Shown here: positions 7,920 through 15,817 of the stretch, one piece after another
How positions within the stretch are numbered: the stretch's first letter is position 1
How the letters are laid out: every line of letters starts with the position of its first letter
Notes under the pieces: generated by a model
Seen by the model: the letters and a program-made list of their open reading frames with translations, nothing else
What the model was told of the DNA's origin: nothing
Database searches by the model: none
Position numbers and translations under genes: made by a program
DNA from: DASPLX01 sp035627375
GTDB lineage: Bacteria; Pseudomonadota; Gammaproteobacteria; Burkholderiales; Burkholderiaceae_D
Length of the DNA stretch: 53,577 bases
NCBI GenBank assembly: GCA_035627375.1
Contig: DASPLX010000045.1
Location: 1-53,577, forward strand
Reading direction: 5' to 3'

Positions 7920-8405
7920 TTATTTGATGCGCGTCAGCGTGGGGCGCCCGCCTTTTTTTGGCGGCTCCGGCTCGTCGTCCGGTTTGTCTTCGCTTGTCTT
8001 GTCGCGCTGTTCCGAGGAGGATGGAACCGGCGCCAGTCCCGGACTCCTGGCGGCGGATTCTTCCGGCTCCGCCGTCTTCTCGTCAGCCGTCCTCGGCGTC
8101 ACCTCGAAAGCCATGCCTTGCCCGTTCTCGCGCGCGTAGATCGCGACGACATTGTCGACCGGCACGGATATCTCGCGTGCAACGCCGCCGAAACGCGCGG
8201 CGAAGCTGATGAAGTCGTTCTCCATCTTCAAGCCGCTCGTCGCCGTGAAGCTGATGTTCAGCACGATTTCGCCGTTCTTGACGAATTCGCGCGGCACACG
8301 CGTGTTTTCATCGACCATGACGGCCAGATACGGGGTATAGCCGTTGTCGGTGCACCACTCGTAGATGGCACGCAGCAGGTAGGGCTTGGTCGAGGTTTCG
8401 GACAT
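7920..8405 (-). CDS. sspB: SspB, ClpXP adaptor (stringent starvation protein B)
   Basis: 161 aa from MSETSTKPYLLRAIYEWC, the hallmark N-terminus of SspB. Known role: binds ssrA-tagged peptides from stalled ribosomes and hands them to ClpXP. The folded domain ends near residue 105 (VVAIYARENG). A long acidic, Pro/Ser/Glu-rich linker follows, then the basic C-terminal tail (GGRPTLTRIK) that docks on ClpX. Internal ATG 8405 is preferred over upstream in-frame Met codons because family members start there; the ribosome site is weak. It follows sspA by 74 bases, the usual order. Confidence 0.93.
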   Translation of the reverse strand: MSETSTKPYLLRAIYEWCTDNGYTPYLAVMVDENTRVPREFVKNGEIVLNISFTATSGLKMENDFISFAARFGGVAREISVPVDNVVAIYARENGQGMAFEVTPRTADEKTAEPEESAARSPGLAPVPSSSEQRDKTSEDKPDDEPEPPKKGGRPTLTRIK

Positions 8406-8479
8406 GGTCGATTCGTATCGCATCGAAACGGAAGCCGCGCGCACGCAGGTTGCCGGGCAGCTTCCCCTTCAGATGAGCA

Positions 8480-9091
8480 TCAGCGGCGCATCACCTTCTC
8501 GGACGGCGTCAATGCTTCGATATAGGCAGGGCGCGAGAAAATCCGCTCGGCATACTTCATCAGCGGCGCAGCCGTTTTCGACAGTTCGATGCCGTAGTGG
8601 TCGAGACGCCAGAGCAACGGCGCGATCGCCACGTCGAGCATCGAGAATTCGTCGCCCAGCATGTACTTGTTCTTGAGGAACAGCGGCGCCAGTTGCGTCA
8701 GGCGGTCGCGGATTTCCGCGCGCGCTTTTTCATGCGCCTTGTCGGCATTCTTGGACTTGTCGTTCTCGAGCGTATGCACGTGAATGAACAATTCCTTCTC
8801 GAAATTGAACAGCATCAGGCGGGCGCGGGCGCGCATGAGCGGGTCGGCCGGCATCAATTGCGGATGCGGAAAGCGCTCGTCGATGTATTCGTTGATGATG
8901 TTCGATTCGTACAGGACGAGGTCGCGCTCGACCAGGATCGGCACCTGGCCGTACGGATTCATCACCGAGATGTCTTCCGGCTTGTTGAACAGGTCGACGT
9001 CGCGCACTTCGAAGTCCATGCCTTTTTCGAACAGCACGAGACGGCAGCGTTGGGAAAAGGGGCAAGTCGTGCCCGAGTAGAGAACCATCAT
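8480..9091 (-). CDS. sspA: SspA, stringent starvation protein A (GST-fold RNA polymerase-associated protein)
   Basis: 203 aa starting MMVLYSGTTCPFSQRC; AAGGAA lies nine bases upstream of the first ATG. The N-terminal thioredoxin-like GST domain (1-80) includes NPYGQVPILVERDLVLYESNIINEYID, with a Pro in the cis-Pro position, and an all-helical C-terminal domain follows (90-200). Known role: the protein binds RNA polymerase and alters promoter use in stress; it lacks GST activity in the studied cases. It is first of a leftward sspA-sspB-tRNA-Thr unit and sits downstream of petC, as in other Burkholderiales. Confidence 0.93.
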   Translation of the reverse strand: MMVLYSGTTCPFSQRCRLVLFEKGMDFEVRDVDLFNKPEDISVMNPYGQVPILVERDLVLYESNIINEYIDERFPHPQLMPADPLMRARARLMLFNFEKELFIHVHTLENDKSKNADKAHEKARAEIRDRLTQLAPLFLKNKYMLGDEFSMLDVAIAPLLWRLDHYGIELSKTAAPLMKYAERIFSRPAYIEALTPSEKVMRR

Positions 9092-9111
9092 AGCTATAGT
9101 TCCTTAGAAAA

Positions 9112-9240
9112 CGGAGTTTCAGCGTAGGCTAACTTGCGCAGCAGGTTAAGCGGCAATGCTGCGGCCGAAGCAAAACAAAACGAAGTTTCGGCGAAGACCA
9201 ACTTGCGTGCCAGTTAAGCAGCGATAGCTGCGGCCTAGGC
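9112..9240. repeat. Imperfect tandem duplication, two 60-bp units
   Basis: Unit 1 (9112-9171) and unit 2 (9181-9240) share most positions (CGGAGTTTCAGCG vs CGAAGTTTCGGCG; AACTTGCG in both; CTGCGGCC near both ends). They are separated by AAAACAAAA. They fill the leader region just upstream of sspA. Leader duplication, a decayed regulatory repeat or a sequence-specific element are all possible. Confidence 0.6.
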
Positions 9241-9260
9241 GGCCCCGCCGGAACCAAAGA

Positions 9261-9285
9261 GGGTGAGACGCCTTACGTCTCACCC
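9261..9285 (-). terminator. Hairpin downstream of petC, possible terminator
   Basis: A perfect 10-bp stem GGGTGAGACG/CGTCTCACCC with a five-base loop, 78 bases past the petC stop. On the minus strand it is followed by TCTTTGG, a poor T run, so termination may be weak or the hairpin may be a 3' end stabiliser. Confidence 0.5.
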
Positions 9286-9362
9286 CGAAATGACTTCCCG
9301 CCATCCCTTTTCAACCCCTCCCCATGTCGGGGAAGACTCGATCCGGACCGGCGGGCTATACC

Positions 9363-10127
9363 TTATTTGACCTCTTTCCAGTACGACGCATTCAGACGCC
9401 ATGCGAGGAACGAGAAGAATGCGAGGAACAGCAGGACGACCACACCGAGTTGCTTGCGCGTGTTTTGCACCGGCTCGCCCATCCAGTCGAGAAAGGCGAC
9501 GAGATCGGCGACGGCGGAGTCATACTCCTGGGCATTCATCTTGCCGGGCGTGACTTGCTCGAAACCGGCGAACTTGTGGATCGTCTTGCCGGCTTCGTGC
9601 GGATCCTTTTCCTCGACGAACTTGGCGGCGCGCACGCCTTGCAGTTCCCACAGGGCATGCGGCATGCCGACGTTGTTGAACACGAGGTTGTTCCAACCGG
9701 TCGGACGCATATCGTCCTTGTAGAAGGTACGCAGATAGGTGTAGAGCCAATCGGCGCCGGAACCGGCCGACGAAGCCCGCGCACGGGCGATCACCGACAG
9801 ATCGGGCGGCGCCGCGCCAAACCATTCCTTGCCATCCTTGGCCGTCAACGACACCTTCATCAGGTCGCCGACCTTGTCGCCAGCGAACAGCAGGTTGTTC
9901 TTGATCTGCTCGTCGGTCAGGCCGATGTCGCGCATGCGGTTGTAGCGCATGGCCGACGCGGCGTGGCAATTGAGACAGTAGTTGACGAACAGCTTGGCGC
10001 CGTTTTGCAGCGCGGGCAGATCCTTGGTACGGTCCGGCGCGTGATCGAGCGGAGCGCCGGCTTCGCTGGCCAGGGCCAATGCCGGAACGAACGCCAGAGC
10101 CGCAAGCAGTTTTTTCATCATTTTCAT
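9363..10127 (-). CDS. petC: Cytochrome c1, cytochrome bc1 complex
   Basis: 254 aa. A signal peptide (about 1-20, ending ALALA) exports the haem domain to the periplasm. The haem-binding motif CLNCH is at 51-55. A single C-terminal membrane anchor (about 225-245) precedes WKEVK. Known role: accepts electrons from the Rieske protein and passes them to soluble or membrane cytochrome c. GGGGA upstream of ATG 10127 is the likely ribosome site. It is the last gene of petABC, 20 bp after petB. Confidence 0.96.
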   Translation of the reverse strand: MKMMKKLLAALAFVPALALASEAGAPLDHAPDRTKDLPALQNGAKLFVNYCLNCHAASAMRYNRMRDIGLTDEQIKNNLLFAGDKVGDLMKVSLTAKDGKEWFGAAPPDLSVIARARASSAGSGADWLYTYLRTFYKDDMRPTGWNNLVFNNVGMPHALWELQGVRAAKFVEEKDPHEAGKTIHKFAGFEQVTPGKMNAQEYDSAVADLVAFLDWMGEPVQNTRKQLGVVVLLFLAFFSFLAWRLNASYWKEVK

Positions 10128-10147
10128 ATGCGATATCCCCTAGCGGC

Positions 10148-11551
10148 TTAGTGTGCGTGATACGTGACGCGATCCGGGACCGGCTTGAAGGTGCCCATCG
10201 CGCTCCACCACGGCATCAGCAGGAAGAAGCCGAAGTAGATGAAGGTGCAGACCTGCGACACACGCTCGCCGACCGGCGACGGCGCCTGGACGCCGAGGTA
10301 GCCGAGAATGATGAAGGCGATGCCGAACACGAGATACACATACTTGTGCCAATCCGGGCGATAGCGGATCGATTTGACCGGCGACTGGTCGAGCCACGGC
10401 AAGCCGCCGAGGATCATGACCGACACGCCCATCAGCACGACGCCCCAGAATTTCGCTTCGAACACCAGCATGCCGGCGATCAGCACGAGGCCGGCGATCG
10501 CAACGCCCATCTTGGCCTTGGAGGAGAGCTTCGATTTGAAGAACACCAGGCCGACATAGGCGACGACGCCGAGGATCAGCGGAATCATGAACTGATCGGT
10601 GGTCGCGCGCAGGATCGAGTAGAACGGCGTGAAGTACCAGACCGGCGCGATATGCGGCGGGGTCTTCAGCGGATCGGCCGGGATGAAGTTGTTGTACTCG
10701 AGGAAGTAACCGCCCATCTCCGGCGCGAAGAACACGATGGCGCTGAAGATGACCAGGAACACGGATGCGCCGAACAAGTCGTGCACCGAATAGTACGGAT
10801 GCGACGGGATGGCGTCGACCGGATGGCCGTCCGGACCGAGGTTTTCCTTGACTTCGATGCCGTCCGGATTGTTCGAGCCGACTTCATGCAGCGCGATCAG
10901 GTGCGCGACGACGAGTCCGAGCAGCACCAGCGGAATCGCGATCACGTGGAACGAGAAGAAGCGGTTCAGCGTGGCGTCGGAGACGACGTAGTCGCCGCGG
11001 ATCCAGAGCGACAGGTCCGGGCCGATGAACGGGATCGCGCCGAACAGGTTCACGATCACCTGGGCGCCCCAATAGGACATCTGACCCCACGGCAGCAGGT
11101 AGCCGAAGAAGGCTTCCGCCATCAGGCACAGGAAGATCGCGACGCCGAACAGCCAGATCAGCTCGCGCGGCTTGCGGTAGGAGCCGTAGAGCAGGCCGCG
11201 GGTCATGTGCAGGTAGACCACGACGAAGAACGCCGATGCGCCGGTCGAGTGCATGTAGCGCACCAGCCAGCCCCACGGCACGTCGCGCATGATGTACTCG
11301 ACGGAAGCGAAAGCGAGGTTCGCGTCCGGCTTGTAGTGCATGACCAGGAAGATGCCGGTCACGATCTGGATGACGAGCACCAGCATCGCGAGCGAGCCGA
11401 AGATGTACCAGAAGTTGAAGTTCTTCGGGGCGTAGTATTTGCCCCACTGGTCGTTCCACAGCTTGGTCAGCGGAAAGCGGGCATCGACCCAGTTCAAGGC
11501 CTTGGCCGCGACGGGCGCGTCGGCCGGAAGTTTTTTCTCAACGAATGCCAT
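10148..11551 (-). CDS. petB: Cytochrome b, cytochrome bc1 complex
   Basis: 467 aa with the eight-helix layout of full-length cytochrome b. The paired haem-ligand histidines are on helices B and D (YMHSTGASAFF, VYLHMTRGLLYG, FFSFHVIAIP, VVAHLIALHE). The Qo-site PEWY motif reads PVWY at 303-306; this variant is known from other beta- and gammaproteobacteria, so it is not a defect. The enzyme oxidises ubiquinol and drives the Q cycle in the inner membrane. It lies two bases after petA, and petC follows, making a compact operon. Confidence 0.97.
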   Translation of the reverse strand: MAFVEKKLPADAPVAAKALNWVDARFPLTKLWNDQWGKYYAPKNFNFWYIFGSLAMLVLVIQIVTGIFLVMHYKPDANLAFASVEYIMRDVPWGWLVRYMHSTGASAFFVVVYLHMTRGLLYGSYRKPRELIWLFGVAIFLCLMAEAFFGYLLPWGQMSYWGAQVIVNLFGAIPFIGPDLSLWIRGDYVVSDATLNRFFSFHVIAIPLVLLGLVVAHLIALHEVGSNNPDGIEVKENLGPDGHPVDAIPSHPYYSVHDLFGASVFLVIFSAIVFFAPEMGGYFLEYNNFIPADPLKTPPHIAPVWYFTPFYSILRATTDQFMIPLILGVVAYVGLVFFKSKLSSKAKMGVAIAGLVLIAGMLVFEAKFWGVVLMGVSVMILGGLPWLDQSPVKSIRYRPDWHKYVYLVFGIAFIILGYLGVQAPSPVGERVSQVCTFIYFGFFLLMPWWSAMGTFKPVPDRVTYHAH

Positions 11552-11553
11552 GA

Positions 11554-12168
11554 TTACGCCTCGCCTTTCTCATCTTTGCCGATCAGGAGCTTGGTATCGC
11601 TCAGATACATGTGCGGCGGAATGTCGAGGTTGTTCGGCGCGGGCTTGTTCTTGAAAACGCGCGCCGCCAGATCGAAGGTCGATCCGTGGCAGGGGCAGAG
11701 GAAGCCGCCCTGCCAGTCGTCGGGCAGCGACGGTTGGGCGCCCGGCTTGAACTTGTCGGTCGGCGAGCAACCGAGATGCGAGCAGATGCCGACGACGACG
11801 AGGATGTCCTTGTGTTCGGCCCGGGAGCGATGCTGGTTCTTGCAATACTCGGGCACTTCCATCTGGTATGGTTTTTCCGATTTCGGATCGGCAACCTGGC
11901 TCTCGGTTTTTTCGAGAGTGGCCATCATTTCCGGCGTACGCTTGAAAATCCAGACCGGCTTGCCGCGCCATTCGACGGTTTTCATCTCGCCCGGCTTCAA
12001 GTCCGCGATATCCGCTTCCACCGGCGCGCCCGCAGCCTTTGCTCGCTCGGACGGCTGGAAGGTGGACACGAAGGCCCCTGTTGCGGCCAACCCGGCCACA
12101 CCGCCCGCCGCGCATGTCGCGACGAGCAAGCCGCGTCGACCGGAATCGACCTGCTTTTCGTTACTCAT
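11554..12168 (-). CDS. petA: Rieske iron-sulfur protein, cytochrome bc1 complex
   Basis: 204 aa from MSNEKQVDSG; ATG 12168 has GGGGTTGG before it, and an extension to 12219 is rejected on family length. A twin-arginine-type N-terminus (SGRRGLLVATCAAGG) doubles as membrane anchor, so insertion needs the Tat system encoded at 16500-18152. The [2Fe-2S] ligands are in CSHLGCSP and CPCHGSTF, the classic Cys-His/Cys-His boxes. It transfers electrons from ubiquinol to cytochrome c1. It is the first gene of petABC, with a promoter at 12226-12254. Confidence 0.97.
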   Translation of the reverse strand: MSNEKQVDSGRRGLLVATCAAGGVAGLAATGAFVSTFQPSERAKAAGAPVEADIADLKPGEMKTVEWRGKPVWIFKRTPEMMATLEKTESQVADPKSEKPYQMEVPEYCKNQHRSRAEHKDILVVVGICSHLGCSPTDKFKPGAQPSLPDDWQGGFLCPCHGSTFDLAARVFKNKPAPNNLDIPPHMYLSDTKLLIGKDEKGEA

Positions 12169-12225
12169 ACCAACCCCAATAGTCAGAAAATTGCGAAACC
12201 TGCAAAAAACTTCTAGCAACCTTTA

Positions 12226-12254
12226 ATTATAGCCCAGCCGGGACCTGTTTTAAA
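12226..12254 (-). promoter_or_regulatory. Sigma70-type promoter of petABC
   Basis: Read on the minus strand: TTTAAA (12254-12249), 17-base spacer, perfect TATAAT (12231-12226). The -10 lies about 58 bases before the petA start. No other strong promoter is seen in this gap on that strand. Confidence 0.75.
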
Positions 12255-12364
12255 GGAAATACATTCCGAATGAGCCGGTTTCCGGGGTTTTGCGGCTTTT
12301 TCGCCTGCCGTGCGACACAACCATGCAAGCGGCAGGCGGCCACGGAAGCGCAAGGAGGGTGCCA

Positions 12365-12395
12365 TTGGCACAATTCACGAGGCGAAATGTAGAAT
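12365..12395 (+). promoter_or_regulatory. Possible promoter of mscL
   Basis: TTGGCA (12365-12370), 19-base spacer, TAGAAT (12390-12395), ending 34 bases before the chosen mscL start. The spacer is longer than ideal, so this is tentative. Confidence 0.35.
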
Positions 12396-12429
12396 CGGCC
12401 GCATCCAATTCATGAAAGGAAAAACGGGA

Positions 12430-12858
12430 ATGGGCATGATGCAGGAATTCAAGGCCTTCGCCATCAAGGGCAACGTGGTCGATCTGGCCGTGGGGGTGAT
12501 CATCGGCGGCGCATTCGGCAAGATCGTCGATTCGCTGGTGCAGGACATCATCATGCCCTTGGTCGGGAAATTGATCGGCGGCCTCGATTTCTCGAATTAT
12601 TACCTTCCGCTCAACAACCAGGGCATGCACCTGACGCTGGCGGAAGCGAAGAAAGCCGGAGCGGTGTTCGCCTATGGCAGCTTTCTGACCATCGTGATCA
12701 ATTTCCTGATCCTCGCCTTCGTGATTTTCCAGATGGTGCGCGCCATCAACAAGGCGCGCAGCGAGGAGCCCGCTCCCGCTCCCGCACCGGCCGCCCCGCC
12801 GGAAGACGTGCAGCTGCTGCGGGAAATCCGCGACGCCCTGGTTCAACGCCGGCAATGA
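12430..12858 (+). CDS. mscL: Large-conductance mechanosensitive channel MscL
   Basis: 142 aa from MGMMQEFKAFAIKGNVVDLAVGVIIGG; the glycine/alanine-rich TM1 pore helix (about 15-45) and TM2 (about 75-105) are clear. The start at 12430 matches family N-termini; in-frame upstream Met codons to 12310 add a sequence unlike the family. AAAGGA lies about nine bases upstream. Known role: homopentameric inner-membrane channel that opens under hypo-osmotic tension. A Pro/Ala-rich linker (PAPAPAAPP) precedes the C-terminal helix bundle. Monocistronic, convergent with the response regulator gene. Confidence 0.95.
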   Translation: MGMMQEFKAFAIKGNVVDLAVGVIIGGAFGKIVDSLVQDIIMPLVGKLIGGLDFSNYYLPLNNQGMHLTLAEAKKAGAVFAYGSFLTIVINFLILAFVIFQMVRAINKARSEEPAPAPAPAAPPEDVQLLREIRDALVQRRQ

Positions 12859-12860
12859 AC

Positions 12861-12890
12861 GACGAAGCCGGCCATCGGGCCGGCTTCGTC
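12861..12890. terminator. Strong hairpin between convergent mscL and response-regulator genes
   Basis: A 13-bp perfect stem (12861-12873 with 12878-12890) with loop ATCG, three bases after the mscL stop. There is no T run on either side, so it is either a non-canonical bidirectional terminator or a 3'-end stabilising stem. Confidence 0.6.
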
Positions 12891-12918
12891 TCGCGGCACT
12901 ACTGTCGCGCCTCGCTCC

Positions 12919-13677
12919 CTATTCGGAGCCCGCCTCGCCGGCCGCGCTCAGCGGCTTTTTCATCTGCAACAGGCCGCGCCGGTGGGCCTCGAACACCGCC
13001 TCGCCGCGCGAATGCACCGACAGCTTGCTATAGATGTTCTTGATATGGGTTTGCACGGTGCCGACCGACACTTCGAGCAGCTTGGCCACTTCGCCGTATG
13101 TATCTCCGCGCGCGATCAGATCGAGGATGGTCGCCTCGCGCTTGGTCAACGCCGGCGTATCGATCACCTCTGCCTCGACCCCGGCCTCGGTTTCGGCTTC
13201 CGCCTCGGCCTCGGGCTGCGGAACGGCCCGCTTCTTGCCGCGCACGCGCGCCAGCACCATGCGCGCGATCGCCGGACTCATCGGAGCCCCGCCGGCCCGC
13301 AAATCCTTGAGCGCCCGCACGACATCGAGGCGGCCCGCATCCTTGAGCACATAGCCCGAGGCGCCGGCTTCGATGCACGCCAGGACATTCGCCTCGTCGC
13401 TCGACATCGTCACGACCATGATGTCGCAGCGCGGATGCGCGCGAACGCAGGCATGGATGATATCGATGCCCGTACCGTCCGGCAGTCCGAGATCGGTCAA
13501 CAGGATATCGGCGCTGTATTCCGCAAGCCATTCCAACGCCGGCGCGACGCTGTCGAAACAGGCGGCCAGCTTGAAATAAGGGTCAGACTCGATCGCCAGG
13601 GAGAGCGCGCGCCGTGTCAAGGCATCATCCTCGACAAGCAAAACGGTGACGGGAACGGGCAAGGGCTGTGGCGACAT
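12919..13677 (-). CDS. NarL/FixJ-type response regulator, orphan
   Basis: 252 aa. The receiver domain (10-130) has acidic Asp17/Asp18, phosphoacceptor Asp62 in LLTDLGLPDG, Thr90 and Lys112 (VLKDAG). A LuxR-type helix-turn-helix (about 176-235) contains LTKREATILDLIARG and GTVQTHIKNIYSKL. Between them is an unusual Glu/Ala repeat linker (EAEAEAETEAGVEAE, about 156-170). No sensor kinase gene is adjacent. Target genes are unknown. A GGGTAA-N5-TTACCC palindrome lies 96 bases upstream of the start and could be an autoregulatory site. Confidence 0.9.
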   Translation of the reverse strand: MSPQPLPVPVTVLLVEDDALTRRALSLAIESDPYFKLAACFDSVAPALEWLAEYSADILLTDLGLPDGTGIDIIHACVRAHPRCDIMVVTMSSDEANVLACIEAGASGYVLKDAGRLDVVRALKDLRAGGAPMSPAIARMVLARVRGKKRAVPQPEAEAEAETEAGVEAEVIDTPALTKREATILDLIARGDTYGEVAKLLEVSVGTVQTHIKNIYSKLSVHSRGEAVFEAHRRGLLQMKKPLSAAGEAGSE

Positions 13678-13772
13678 GACGAATCCGTAGTGTTTCTTGC
13701 TCTTATGCGGCAGGCTGGGTTTGGGATAGACAACACCGGTTTGCTACTTGCGGTTTCGTCAATGATACAACG

Positions 13773-13789
13773 GGGTAACAAATTTACCC
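13773..13789. promoter_or_regulatory. Palindrome upstream of orphan response regulator, possible operator
   Basis: GGGTAA (13773-13778), spacer CAAAT, TTACCC (13784-13789), a perfect 6-6 dyad in the 157-base gap between the NIF3-family gene and the response regulator gene. Spacing fits a dimeric DNA-binding protein; no experimental link. Confidence 0.4.
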
Positions 13790-13834
13790 AAGAAAGCCAT
13801 TCCTCGTCTCGGCACAAACCTCTAAAAGCCGAGG

Positions 13835-14602
13835 TCACACGGGATTGCCGATATCAATGAAAACATGACGAATGCCGAATTGCGCCGCCAGGTGGTCGCC
13901 GACCGCTTGCACGCCGTAACGCTCGGTCGCATGGTGACCGCAGGCAAGATAGGCGACGCCCGCCTCGCGCGCCAGATGGACGGTCGGCTCGGAAATCTCG
14001 CCGCTGAGATACACATTGGCGCCGGCCGCGATCGCATCGCCGAGCATGCTCTGTGCCGCGCCGGTACACCAGCCGACCGTCTCCAACGCTTGCGCCGGGT
14101 CTCCGATCACGAGCGGCGCGCGCCCGAGCCGGCCTTCCACCAGCCGCGCCAGGTCACCGACCGTCTTGACGTCAACTTCGGCGAGACGCCCGAGCCAGCC
14201 CAGGCCATCTTCTCCGAAACGCCCTTCGGGGACGAGGCCGAGCCGGCGCGCAAGCTGGGCGTTATTTCCCAGTTCCGGATGCATATCGAGCGGCAAGTGA
14301 TAGGCGAAAAGATTGATGTCGTGCGCCAGCAGCAGCTTCAAGCGCTGCTGCTTCGGCCCGATCACGCGCATGTCTTCGCCGCGCCAGAAATACCCATGGT
14401 GCACGAGGATCGCATCGGCTCCGGCGGCAATGGCCTCCTCCAGCAGAGCCTTGCTCGCCGTCACGCCGGTCACCAGGGTGCCGATGCGATCGCGCCCTTC
14501 CACCTGCATGCCGTTTGGGCAATGGTCACGAAAACGGGTAATATCGAGCGTCTGGGCGAGATACCTGGCAAACTCGTTCCGAGCGATTGTCTGCTCCATC
14601 AT
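13835..14602 (-). CDS. NIF3/YbgI family dinuclear metal-centre protein
   Basis: 255 aa. Family motifs are NGMQVEG near the N-terminus, the metal-binding ILVHHGYFW (His-His), YHLPLDMHPELGNN with Asp/His ligands, and CGHHATERYGVQAVG near the C-terminus. Known members form toroidal hexamers with a di-iron or di-zinc site; cellular role is unsettled. Start MMEQTIARNE at 14602 follows AAAGGTAAGGA. It is divergent from the DegS-like gene with only 13 bases between the two start codons. Confidence 0.93.
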   Translation of the reverse strand: MMEQTIARNEFARYLAQTLDITRFRDHCPNGMQVEGRDRIGTLVTGVTASKALLEEAIAAGADAILVHHGYFWRGEDMRVIGPKQQRLKLLLAHDINLFAYHLPLDMHPELGNNAQLARRLGLVPEGRFGEDGLGWLGRLAEVDVKTVGDLARLVEGRLGRAPLVIGDPAQALETVGWCTGAAQSMLGDAIAAGANVYLSGEISEPTVHLAREAGVAYLACGHHATERYGVQAVGDHLAAQFGIRHVFIDIGNPV

Positions 14603-14615
14603 TCCTTACCTTTCT

Positions 14616-15803
14616 ATGCGACGTCTCTGGCTCTTGTTCGCGCAAACCGTCACCGTCGGTTTGGCGCTCTGGTTCATTGTAGCGACCCTCAAGCCTGACT
14701 GGGCAAGCGGCATCTCCGGCGGCCTGCGCAACACGCATGTCACATCGACCACCGTGCCGATGCTCGAGGCGTCCCCGACCGCCGCGCCGACCCCCGGCTC
14801 CTACCGCGAAGCGGCCAGGCGCGCCATGCCGGCGGTAGTCAACATCTTCACCTCGAAAGGCGCGCGCAGGCAACGCAACCCCTTGCTCGAAGATCCCTTC
14901 TTCCGCAAGTTCTTCGGCGATCAGCTCGGCGACCCGGAAGAGAAGCAATTCAGCCTCGGCTCGGGCGTGATCGTCAGTTCCGAGGGCTATATCCTGACCA
15001 ATTATCACGTCGTCGAAGCGGCCGACGAGATCGAAGTGGCGCTGGCCGACGGGCGCAAGGCGGTCGCGAAGGTGGTCGGCAACGACCCGGAAACCGACCT
15101 GGCCGTCGTCAAGATCAACCTGCCGAACCTGCCTGCCATCACGCTTGGCCATGCCGACCAGACCAAGGTCGGCGACGTGGTGCTCGCCATCGGCAATCCG
15201 TTCGGCGTCGGCCAGACGGTCACCATGGGCATCGTCTCCGCGACCGGCCGCAATCATCTCGGCATCAATACCTTCGAGAACTTCATTCAGACCGACGCCG
15301 CCATCAACCCCGGCAACTCGGGCGGCGCGCTGGTCGACACCAACGGCAACCTGCTCGGCATCAATACCGCCATCTACTCGCGCAGCGGCGGATCGCTCGG
15401 CATCGGCTTCGCGATCCCGGTGACGACCGTGAAGATGGTGATGGAATCGATCATCAGCACCGGCCAGGTCGTGCGCGGCTATATCGGCGTCGAGCCGCAG
15501 GACGTCACGCCGGAACTGGCGGAGAGCTTCGGCCTTGCGGCCAAGAGTGGCGCCATCATCGTCGGCGTCGAGCGCAACAGCCCGGCCGATAGGGCCGGCA
15601 TCCGGCCCGGCGATATCCTGGTCGCGGTCGAAGGCAAACCGGTGGCCGATACGACCGACATGCTCAATCTCGTCGCGCAACTCACGCCGGGCAAGAAGGC
15701 CAAGCTCACCATCCTGCGCAAGAATCAGCAGACGATCGTCGACGTGACAGTCGGCAAACGTCCGAAGCTCAAGCCGCAGCCGCTGGAAGAAATTCCCGAA
15801 TAG
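14616..15803 (+). CDS. DegS/AlgW-like membrane-anchored trypsin-type protease (one PDZ)
   Basis: 395 aa from MRRLWLLFAQ. One N-terminal membrane anchor (about 5-24) is followed by a Pro/Thr linker, then an HtrA protease domain with triad His131 (TNYHVVEA), Asp161 (ETDLAVVK) and Ser235 (NPGNSGGAL), and a single PDZ domain (about 285-385). One PDZ plus an anchor matches the sigma-E-pathway regulatory proteases DegS/AlgW rather than DegP. Likely periplasmic. The frame is open upstream to 14313, but the anchor supports the 14616 start. The 13 bases before it are pyrimidine-rich and lack a ribosome site. Confidence 0.9.
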   Translation: MRRLWLLFAQTVTVGLALWFIVATLKPDWASGISGGLRNTHVTSTTVPMLEASPTAAPTPGSYREAARRAMPAVVNIFTSKGARRQRNPLLEDPFFRKFFGDQLGDPEEKQFSLGSGVIVSSEGYILTNYHVVEAADEIEVALADGRKAVAKVVGNDPETDLAVVKINLPNLPAITLGHADQTKVGDVVLAIGNPFGVGQTVTMGIVSATGRNHLGINTFENFIQTDAAINPGNSGGALVDTNGNLLGINTAIYSRSGGSLGIGFAIPVTTVKMVMESIISTGQVVRGYIGVEPQDVTPELAESFGLAAKSGAIIVGVERNSPADRAGIRPGDILVAVEGKPVADTTDMLNLVAQLTPGKKAKLTILRKNQQTIVDVTVGKRPKLKPQPLEEIPE

Positions 15804-15817
15804 AAGACAAAGCCGCC

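Noticed and set aside
10079..12226. 715-codon plus-strand frame opposite petCBA
   Set aside because: Antisense shadow; the pet genes on the minus strand carry all haem and Fe-S motifs.
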